A stretch of 37,401 bases of DNA from Bradyrhizobium yuanmingense (GTDB lineage Bacteria; Pseudomonadota; Alphaproteobacteria; Rhizobiales; Xanthobacteraceae). Where the stretch lies: the NCBI RefSeq assembly GCF_029167105.1, contig NZ_JARFML010000053.1, positions 1 to 37,401 of the forward strand, given 5' to 3'. The notes beneath the pieces are model-generated. The model was not told the DNA's origin, did not search any database, and saw nothing but the letters and a program-made list of their open reading frames with translations. Both the position numbers and the translations under genes were made by a program. Below are positions 32,001-37,401 of this stretch, piece after piece. The first letter of the stretch is position 1. Each line of letters opens with the position of its first letter.

Positions 32001-32888
32001 GGTCACCTGCGGCGGGGCCTGCGATGCGTCCGGGCTCGCAGGCGCGGTCGCGAATGGCGGCGGGGGGACACCGCTGCGCGGGAATGTCGGCGGCAGGCCC
32101 GCGTCCTTCTTGGACGCGACACCGGTCGCCAGCGGCTTTGCGGTGTCGCCGGCGGACACGGTGACGGTACCGTCGGGCGCAATGCGGATGGCGAGCTCGG
32201 CATCGACCAGGTTGAGACTCTCGGCACGCAGGTGCCCCATCAGGAGGGCCGCACCCGACAGCCTCACCTCGGCCTTCGGCGCGCTGGCGACGACGGCGTG
32301 ATCGCGGTCGCGAACGATGATGTCTCGGATGCGGACGGCGATGCGGACCCGGCCGGCCCGCTCGATCTGGGTGCCGCCGACCTCAACGGTGTTGCCGTGG
32401 CCGATATTGTCCTCGATCGCGGCTGCGAGCCACGGCGTTGCGATATCCAGATTGATGGGACCGGCACCGAGCCGCCACCACAGCGCACCGAAACAGCCGA
32501 TGAAAATGACGATGACGGTGGCGACGGCCACCGCTAGGCGCTTCAGCCAGCGTCCCCTACCCGTCCAGCGGCGCAGCGCGCCAAATCCGCCACCAAAGCG
32601 AAGGAAGCCCGAACCGGAACGCGCCAGCAACCGGCGTGCGCGATTGCGCGCAGCCGCTTCCTGATCCGGATCCCAGTCGGCGTCGTCCCATTCCTGCGGC
32701 TCAAATTGGCCGCCGCGCCGATCAAAATCCCGGTTGTGGTCCTGGGGCGACGTATTCCTTGCCATTGCCTCTCGATACAGGCGCCCGTCATAGGATTGAG
32801 CGCCGCCGGGACCGCAGCCGTTCGCGGGAAGTGACGCTCCCTGCGCCGGCACTGCCGCCATACCTCGAATCTTCCTGCTGTTCGTCAT
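29055..32888 (-). CDS. Large AsmA/YhdP-type envelope protein, up to 1277 aa
   Basis: One hydrophobic helix lies at about residues 114-138, followed by more than 1100 residues of predicted beta-strand-rich periplasmic protein, as in YhdP/DUF3971 and AsmA-like C-terminal domain proteins. Known relatives such as YhdP and TamB are long bridge-like proteins that help carry phospholipids across the periplasm to the outer membrane. The C-terminal region contains Asp-Gly-Val-Val-Lys-Gly-Pro-Met-Ile-Gly-Ala-Thr-Ile-Glu-Gly and ends with a Met-Tyr-Gly-Val-Asn-Asn-type segment typical of these proteins. A hydrophilic, acidic and Arg-rich N-terminal cytoplasmic part precedes the helix. Start ATG 32888 has GGGG upstream; ATG 32765 is a possible shorter start. 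It is divergent from the peroxiredoxin gene. Confidence 0.88.
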   Translation of the reverse strand: MTNSRKIRGMAAVPAQGASLPANGCGPGGAQSYDGRLYREAMARNTSPQDHNRDFDRRGGQFEPQEWDDADWDPDQEAAARNRARRLLARSGSGFLRFGGGFGALRRWTGRGRWLKRLAVAVATVIVIFIGCFGALWWRLGAGPINLDIATPWLAAAIEDNIGHGNTVEVGGTQIERAGRVRIAVRIRDIIVRDRDHAVVASAPKAEVRLSGAALLMGHLRAESLNLVDAELAIRIAPDGTVTVSAGDTAKPLATGVASKKDAGLPPTFPRSGVPPPPFATAPASPDASQAPPQVTAQSGILQGLDWLDSLSMTGLDGQNLNEIGLKNGVLIVDDQQRGSKWSFENITLSLRRPSRGGVALSLGEQGARPWMLRATIGPAENGVRSVDIKADKVSTSNILLALRVKDLTYTADLPLTGELKGELGRDGVPTFFRGKIAAGAGNIIDTDTPDYPMAIDSAEINVEWDANRRVLVAPFKVLSGANRLTLLAHLEPPNGNINDWQLGFSGGSILLGGIDNEPPLVFNRIAIGFRFDTDHKRILLTQADVSNGEIGVAGTGALDYSGEPRLTLGFAGTPMSASALKRMWPTLIVPELREWVIERIERGTLQRIEIGVNSPTRNLPRKGPPIPDDGLSVNIVASGVAVRPVDGMPVVRDADLKARVTGRTATVNIGQGIADTPAGRKVTISDFVFEVPDMAPKPSPSRSRFRVEGPVPAAAEMLANDRLSDLSATVVDPNTSKGTFSANIQLGMPVKGELTKADTIYAVTADLNGFAADKLVMNQKLEANNLKISANNQGYQVKGDVKINGQAASLDYRKPAEGDADVRLQATLDDASRARLGFDLSPAVIGSLPIKLSGKIASGADQTTKLGVEADLTSVRLDNILPGWVKLPGKSGKASFKVVPTAQSTRFEDIVIEGGGASIKGSLELDANSDLVNANFPTYAPSDGDKASLRVERSQDGVLRGTMRGDVFDGRGFLKSAISGNSKDDKNKLKNVDFDIDVKLGAVAGFNGEAMRSLDAKMSKRNGAIKALTLSGKIGRDTPVAADLRGGRAQGNREVIYLQTNDAGALLRFTDTYTKAVGGQMVVAMEPPSSEPNAAREGLINVRDFTVKGEAQLERVAAGAPNGTGNGVSFSALRAEFTRQNGALTVRDGVVKGPMIGATIEGSIDYPGNQVCMSGTFVPMYGVNNIFGQIPLFGIFLGGGNNEGLIGVTYEVVGTPAAPVMRVNPISAMAPGLFRKIFEFNTGKQNSPFEEFPSHSNDGSTGSTRQLSSGCTIARR

Positions 32889-33056
32889 TTCGCCCCGGGA
32901 GCGCGTTCAACGAGCAGTGGGGTGGTGCGTGGAATTCCTTGTAACCATACTCCGGCGTCGCCAGACTTGCCCAGCCGAGGGCACGATTCCGGTTCGCCGG
33001 ACAAGAGCTGCAATACCGCTTCGGTTGACCTGCCGAAAGCGTCGAAAGGAAGGCGT

Positions 33057-33758
33057 ATGTCCAAGAAATCCCGAAAGAAATCGTCCAAAACGCCCTCCGG
33101 CAGCCCGACCGTTAAAAAGAAGTCCGCAAAAACGCGGGCATCGACTCAAACAAGATCCGCGAAAACGCAGCGGACGCCGGCACGCAAATCAGCTGCGACC
33201 ATAGCAAAAGCAGGATCACATAAGGCCGCATCGAAACAGTTAAAATCCTCCAAATCCGCCTCCTCTGCGGCTGCGGCCAAGTCGGGCTTGAAGTCCGGCT
33301 TGGCCGAGGGCCAAAAGGCCCCGGCCTTCCGCCTGCCGCGCGATGGCGGCGACGTGGTCACGCTGGCCGACTATGCCGGCCGAAAGCTCGTCCTGTTCTT
33401 CTACCCCCGCGCCGACACCCCCGGCTGCACGCGGGAGGCGATCGACTTCACGCGCCTCGCCGACGCCTTCGCTGCCGCCGGCACCGCCGTGCTCGGCATC
33501 TCCGCCGATCCGTTAAAGGCCCAGGAGAAGTTCCGCGACAAGCACAAGCTCGGCGTCCCCCTCATCTCGGACGAGACGCATGAGATGCTGGAGGCTTATG
33601 GGACCTGGGGCGAAAAGTCCATGTATGGCAAGAGCTTCCTTGGGATTCTTCGTACCACGATCCTGGTCGGGAGCGACGGTAAGGTGGCGCGGATCTGGCG
33701 CAATGTCCGGGTCGATGGCCATGCCGACGAAGTGCTGGAGGCGGCAAGGAGCCTTTAA
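33057..33758 (+). CDS. Peroxiredoxin (Bcp/PrxQ family) with basic histone-like N-terminal tail, 233 aa
   Basis: Residues 1-80 are a very basic tail of Lys, Ser, Ala and Thr, resembling histone H1 or nucleoid-binding tails. Residues 82-233 are a Bcp-type peroxiredoxin with Phe-Phe-Tyr-Pro-Arg-Ala-Asp-Thr-Pro-Gly-Cys-Thr-Arg-Glu-Ala; Cys124 is the peroxidatic Cys. The resolving Cys found five residues later in many Bcp proteins is Ile129 here, and the protein contains no other Cys, so it must work as a 1-Cys enzyme or use an external thiol. It would reduce peroxides in the cytoplasm, perhaps near DNA. ATG 33057 has AAAGGAAGG just upstream; the longer frame to 32922 lacks support. Confidence 0.88.
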   Translation: MSKKSRKKSSKTPSGSPTVKKKSAKTRASTQTRSAKTQRTPARKSAATIAKAGSHKAASKQLKSSKSASSAAAAKSGLKSGLAEGQKAPAFRLPRDGGDVVTLADYAGRKLVLFFYPRADTPGCTREAIDFTRLADAFAAAGTAVLGISADPLKAQEKFRDKHKLGVPLISDETHEMLEAYGTWGEKSMYGKSFLGILRTTILVGSDGKVARIWRNVRVDGHADEVLEAARSL

Positions 33759-33869
33759 CCAATCCTTTAAATTCGCGCGTTCCCATTTGCGGAAAATTAA
33801 CCATGCGCGGCCCAGATTGCGGCGGCAATTGAGCCGCAAGGAACCCATCCGACCGGCGCGGGAGTGCCG

Positions 33870-35225
33870 ATGTCGAAAAGTTCTGCCCAATACTCGCAGT
33901 ACCCCCAACATCATCCTCACGACCACGGACGGGCTTTCCGGCGCCCCTTGGGTGCCCCGGCGGCGGTGACCGCGATTCCCCTGCCCGCCACCGACGATGC
34001 CTACACCATCGTGCATGCCGGCAAGCAGGTCCGCTTCGGGCCCGTGGTGTTCTGGATCGTGGTCGGCACCGTGGTGCTGCTCGGTCTGTGGTCGGCCGCC
34101 ACCGCCACCTATTTCGCGTTCCGTGACGACGTCCTGACCCGGCTGATCGCCCGCCAGGCCGAGATGCAATACGCCTATGAGGACCGCATCGCCGAGTTGC
34201 GCGCCAAGATCGATCGCACCACCAGCCGTCAATTGCTCGACCAGGAACAGTTCGACCAAAAGCTCGACCAGATCATGAAGCGCCAGACGGCGCTCGAGTC
34301 CCGAGCCACTGCGCTCGGCGCCATGCCCGACGTGACCGGCTCGATTCCCCGCGCCGCCCCGCAGCGGAGCGATGCAAGCCCGACCACGCCAAAACCGTCG
34401 CCGATCAGCGACACCGTGATCTTCGTGGCGCCGCCGGATCGCGAAGCGCGCCTCGAATCGCGCGCGCCGAGCGTATTGGCAGCGCCGACCAACAAGTTCG
34501 CCAAGAACCAGGGTTTCGACAACGTGCTGGTCCGGCTCACGACCTCGCTTGATCAGGTCGAGCGGCGCCAGATGGCGACGCTCAACGCGGTCGAGGAAAG
34601 CATGGATTCGCGCATGCGCCGGATGCGCAGCGTGGTCAGCGACCTCGGCCTGAACCTTGCCCATCTCGAAGCCGCCGTGCCGCGCAGTGCGATGGGCGGA
34701 CCGTTCGTTCCCGTCAAGCTGACGGCGAATGCCGGACCGTTCGAGAAGCAGCTCCACCGCATCCACACCACGCGCGCCGAGATGGACCGTCTCAACCGCA
34801 CGCTGGCGTTGGTGCCGTATCGCAAGCCCGTCATCGGCGAGGTCGAGTTCACGTCCGGCTTCGGTGTGCGCAGCGATCCTTTCCTGGGGCGGCCCGCGAT
34901 GCACACCGGCCTCGATTTCCGTGCCGCCAGCGGTGACCCCGTCCGCGTCACCGCCTACGGCAAGGTGGTTTCCGCCGGCTGGTCCGGCGGCTACGGCCGC
35001 ATGGTCGAGGTCGACCACGGCAACGGGCTTTCGACCCGCTACGGCCATCTCTCCGAGATCAACGTCAGGGTCGGCGAGATCGTGAAGATCGGCCAGGTCA
35101 TCGGCCTCGTCGGCTCGACCGGCCGCTCCACCGGTCCGCACCTGCACTATGAGACCCGGATCGAAGGCGAAGCGGTGGATCCGCAGAAATTCTTGCGCGC
35201 CGGCGTGCGGCTCAGCGCGGGTTAG
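33870..35225 (+). CDS. M23 family metallopeptidase, membrane-anchored, 451 aa
   Basis: A membrane helix lies near residues 50-75, followed by a coiled coil at about 80-150 and a helical linker. The C-terminal LytM/M23 domain has the zinc ligands His345 and Asp349 (His-Thr-Gly-Leu-Asp-Phe) and His424-x-His426 (Gly-Pro-His-Leu-His-Tyr-Glu). All ligands are present, so it is probably an active peptidoglycan endopeptidase in the periplasm, or a regulator of cell wall enzymes like EnvC/NlpD. A His/Pro-rich cytoplasmic start (Gln-His-His-Pro-His-Asp-His) is unusual. GGGAG precedes ATG 33870. Its 3' end overlaps the convergent EamA gene by 14 bases. Confidence 0.92.
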   Translation: MSKSSAQYSQYPQHHPHDHGRAFRRPLGAPAAVTAIPLPATDDAYTIVHAGKQVRFGPVVFWIVVGTVVLLGLWSAATATYFAFRDDVLTRLIARQAEMQYAYEDRIAELRAKIDRTTSRQLLDQEQFDQKLDQIMKRQTALESRATALGAMPDVTGSIPRAAPQRSDASPTTPKPSPISDTVIFVAPPDREARLESRAPSVLAAPTNKFAKNQGFDNVLVRLTTSLDQVERRQMATLNAVEESMDSRMRRMRSVVSDLGLNLAHLEAAVPRSAMGGPFVPVKLTANAGPFEKQLHRIHTTRAEMDRLNRTLALVPYRKPVIGEVEFTSGFGVRSDPFLGRPAMHTGLDFRAASGDPVRVTAYGKVVSAGWSGGYGRMVEVDHGNGLSTRYGHLSEINVRVGEIVKIGQVIGLVGSTGRSTGPHLHYETRIEGEAVDPQKFLRAGVRLSAG

Positions 35226-36195
35226 GCCCGCGCTTTTCAATTTCGCAGCGCCCAGCTTTCCCGGTAGCCAGAGAACGACTAGCGGCCGGGAGCTTGCGCA
35301 GCACGCGGAGCACACGCCCGTCGATCACCAGCAACGCGCTGCCGATGACGATTGCGCCCGCGATCTCGCGGCCGGAGATCGGCTCATCCAGCACCAGCCA
35401 GCCCAGCAGGATGGCGGTGACCGGAATGAGCAGCGTCACCAGCATCACATTGCTCGCACCCGAGCGCCGCACGATCTGAAAGAAGACGATGTAGGCGAGC
35501 GCCGTCGAAAGCGCGGCGAGGCTGAGCACGGCAAGCCAGGTCGTAAGGCTCGGCATCGGCAAGAGCCAGGGCTGCTCCACCACGCCGGCGACGACTGCCA
35601 TCATGACGGTCGATGCCATCAGTTGGAACGTAGCGGTCCCGAGCGGCGCTGCGTCCTTCAGCAAGCGCCGCGCCGCCAGCGCCGCGAAGCCGTAGCTCAA
35701 CGCGCCGCCAAGGCAGAGGAGGATGCCGAGCCCCTGCTCCGGCCTGGTCTCAAAACCCCATCCGCGCAGAAGGATCACGCCGGCAAGGCCGAGCGCCACC
35801 CCGGCCGTGCGGCGAACCTGGAAGCCCTCCTGGCCCGCCGCAATCATCACCACCACCGTGAACATCGGCGTGGTCGCGTTCAGAATCGAGGCCAGCCCAC
35901 TCGGAATGAAGGTCTGGCCGATCGCGATCAGCGAGAACGGGATGACGTTGTTGAGCAGCCCGATCGCGACGAAGGGCATCCAGCCCACCCAGCTGGTGGG
36001 GAAGCCGATCCCCTGCATGCGTAGCAACGGTACGAGAATCGCCGCGCCAAGCGCGACACGCAGGAACACCAGCGTCAGAGGCGGCAATTCCCGCAGAGCC
36101 GCGCCGTTGAAGAAGAACGAGCCGCCCCAGAGAATGGAGAGCACCGCGAGCAGCGACCAGTCGCGCGCGTCGATCCTGTGGTCGCTTGGGAGCAT
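35212..36195 (-). CDS. EamA/DMT family transporter, 327 aa
   Basis: About ten hydrophobic helices form two EamA repeats. Leu-Trp-Gly-Gly-Ser-Phe-Phe-Phe in helix 1, an early Leu-Val-Phe-Leu-Arg-Val-Ala-Leu-Gly-Ala and a late Leu-Asp-Glu-Pro-Ile-Ser-Gly-Arg-Glu are typical. Members export amino acids or other metabolites across the inner membrane; the substrate here is not known. A basic C-terminal tail of about 25 residues follows. The gene overlaps the 3' end of the M23 peptidase gene on the opposite strand by 14 bases. Confidence 0.9.
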   Translation of the reverse strand: MLPSDHRIDARDWSLLAVLSILWGGSFFFNGAALRELPPLTLVFLRVALGAAILVPLLRMQGIGFPTSWVGWMPFVAIGLLNNVIPFSLIAIGQTFIPSGLASILNATTPMFTVVVMIAAGQEGFQVRRTAGVALGLAGVILLRGWGFETRPEQGLGILLCLGGALSYGFAALAARRLLKDAAPLGTATFQLMASTVMMAVVAGVVEQPWLLPMPSLTTWLAVLSLAALSTALAYIVFFQIVRRSGASNVMLVTLLIPVTAILLGWLVLDEPISGREIAGAIVIGSALLVIDGRVLRVLRKLPAASRSLATGKAGRCEIEKRGPNPR

Positions 36196-36480
36196 GGGGT
36201 CTTACATCCCTTGGCCGAGCCCGCTGACCTAGGGCGACGGGGCGAACAGTGCCACCCGATTTCCGATGAAGTGCCGGTCTAAGAAGCCGATGCTGGCAAT
36301 GAATCGCGATCGAATTTGTCCTACGCAATGTTGGCTGGCCAGGGCGTGTAACTCATCAACCCGATCAGCCCGCACAGAGGCGGCGCATTGTCCGTTCGTT
36401 GCTCAACAGCGGACTTGGCGAGGTCCCCCCACGTGATCGACTAAGGGCCAGAAGCAGTCATCGTCGGCCGTTGGGAGCGA
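36196..36480. other. Intergenic stretch between the EamA and CPBP genes
   Basis: No convincing ORF is seen in these 285 bases. The sequence is less GC-rich than the surrounding genes and lacks a clear repeat or terminator. Confidence 0.4.
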
Positions 36481-37131
36481 TCAAGCGAAAGCGATGATGT
36501 CCACGATATAGTGTGCGAGAGCGACCGGCCATAACGCACCGGATCGCCGGAACATCAGCATCAACAGGCAGCCACTCATCGTGGCGAGAAGAACGGTCCC
36601 TAGCCCGGCCCACCAATGAAAGGCACCGAACAGAACTGACGTGACAAGGAAGGCGAACGTCCCGTCACCTACATAGGGCTGCAATGCGGCCCGGAGATAT
36701 CGCCGGAATATGATCTCCTCGCTGACGGCAACTAGCGCCAAGCCGAATATGAGGTCGAATGCGTTTAGCCAACCGATCGGATGCGGATACACACCGAGCA
36801 CTGTTGCGGGGAACGACGCGTTGAGAAGACGTTGCGGCCACTGGCTCAGACGCTCCAGAAGCAAGACTCCAGCAATCCAAAAGCTAATTTCAATGAGGGA
36901 TACCTGGCGCTCGTCCCTTCGGAAAGCTGCCACCCGCGCCGAGGGGACGACTGCCAGGATGGCCAGTGCAGTGATGCGCCCGGCATAGTCCCACGCAAGC
37001 CAGCTCACCGCATTATCCTGATGCAGCCGCACAACTTGGGAAACAACGAACGGCACTAGGGCCGCACAGAACCACCAAATGAGGGGAAGTCTAAAAGCGC
37101 GATAGTTCTTAAGCCCCCTAGCTAGCTGCAA
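36481..37131 (-). CDS. CPBP-family intramembrane metalloprotease, 216 aa
   Basis: Six to eight hydrophobic segments surround the family motifs: Ser-Glu-Glu-Ile-Ile-Phe-Arg-Arg-Tyr-Leu (the EExxxR motif), Phe-Gly-Ala-Phe-His-Trp and His-Tyr-Ile-Val-Asp-Ile. These carry the catalytic Glu and His residues of CAAX protease/bacteriocin-processing (Abi/CPBP) proteins, so an active membrane protease is likely. The start is TTG 37131 with AGGA upstream. No bacteriocin gene is visible nearby. Base composition looks lower in GC than the neighbours, and a transposase end lies 165 bases away, so recent transfer is possible. Confidence 0.82.
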   Translation of the reverse strand: MQLARGLKNYRAFRLPLIWWFCAALVPFVVSQVVRLHQDNAVSWLAWDYAGRITALAILAVVPSARVAAFRRDERQVSLIEISFWIAGVLLLERLSQWPQRLLNASFPATVLGVYPHPIGWLNAFDLIFGLALVAVSEEIIFRRYLRAALQPYVGDGTFAFLVTSVLFGAFHWWAGLGTVLLATMSGCLLMLMFRRSGALWPVALAHYIVDIIAFA

Positions 37132-37295
37132 GGTCTGTCCTTTGATGTTGAGCCAACAGATTCGTTACAGTTGGTAGCCTCGCGATTTGGAGCCAACCGT
37201 CCATCTGCTGCTTGGCCATCATGTTTGCAATGGGTCTTGGTCGTGTAAAAACGCCGGTCGCTAGGCAGTCGAGCGGAAGTCATGATCGCTTGGTG

Positions 37296-37401
37296 TCAGG
37301 CCGCGATCGCAGCCATCAGCGGCTTGATCCCGACGATGTTCATGACCCGTGTCAGATTGTAGGCCAGGACGGAGAGCGCCATTTCGGCCGCCACTTTCGG
37401 A
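37296..37401 (-). mobile_element. 3' end of a DDE-type transposase gene (insertion sequence), cut by window edge
   Basis: The minus strand encodes about 34 residues up to a TGA at 37296-37298. The segment Val-Leu-Ala-Tyr-Asn-Leu-Thr-Arg-Val-Met-Asn-Ile-Val-Gly matches, from memory, the C-terminal end of transposases of the IS1182/IS5-like group, where a Met-Ala-Leu-x-Val-Leu-Ala-Tyr-Asn segment is highly conserved. The insertion sequence end is probably between 37200 and 37260, where a GTGTAAAAACGCCGG-type sequence occurs, but its partner repeat lies outside the window. Whether the gene is intact cannot be judged. Confidence 0.65.

Overview
The window reads as chromosomal DNA of an alphaproteobacterium of the order Rhizobiales, most likely Bradyrhizobium or a close relative. 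This rests on the high-GC coding style, the gene order cysteine desulfurase-sufB-sufC-sufD-sufS-sufT-sufA, several small hypothetical protein types I associate with that genus, and intergenic palindromic repeats of the kind scattered through Bradyrhizobium genomes. No database was searched; all names come from motifs and remembered families.

Layout. 1-143 is the start of a Gly-rich secreted protein that runs off the left edge. 343-2230 is a patch of six small ORFs: two paralogous soluble proteins, three small membrane proteins and one unrecognised protein. 2486-5168 holds a secreted caspase-like protease and a divergent AraC-type regulator. 5282-8208 holds an RhlE-type RNA helicase with a structured leader and a diguanylate cyclase. 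8319-15940 holds a TfoX-like protein with a histone-like tail and, on the minus strand, the SUF iron-sulfur cluster operon. 15993-18217 is a divergent pair: a membrane acyltransferase and a membrane-anchored LytTR regulator. 18566-24837 is mixed housekeeping and transport: an alpha/beta hydrolase, an SMR exporter, a glutathione S-transferase behind a three-operator promoter, anmK, tyrS, an MFS transporter and a DoxX protein. 25218-28877 is a tandem pair of chemoreceptors. 29055-36195 holds a very large AsmA/YhdP-type envelope protein, a peroxiredoxin with a histone-like tail, an M23 peptidase and an EamA exporter. The right end is more AT-rich to the eye, with a CPBP-type membrane protease and the 3' end of a transposase gene cut by the window edge.

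How the genes work together. The SUF operon is the only clear multi-gene pathway: desulfurases supply sulfur, SufBCD is the scaffold, and SufA and SufT act in carrier and maturation steps. The paired chemoreceptors share an almost identical signalling half but have different sensor domains. Most other genes are single transcription units, often divided by palindromes or strong hairpins.

I did not find a phage, CRISPR array, secretion locus or obvious new multi-gene system. The most unusual signals are: three GATGC-N4-GCATC operators placed around a promoter upstream of the glutathione S-transferase; a tract of about 506 bp that appears identical between the two chemoreceptors; a repeat inserted inside the suf operon; a Bcp-type peroxiredoxin with one cysteine and a basic tail; and an SMR protein with Asp in place of the key Glu.
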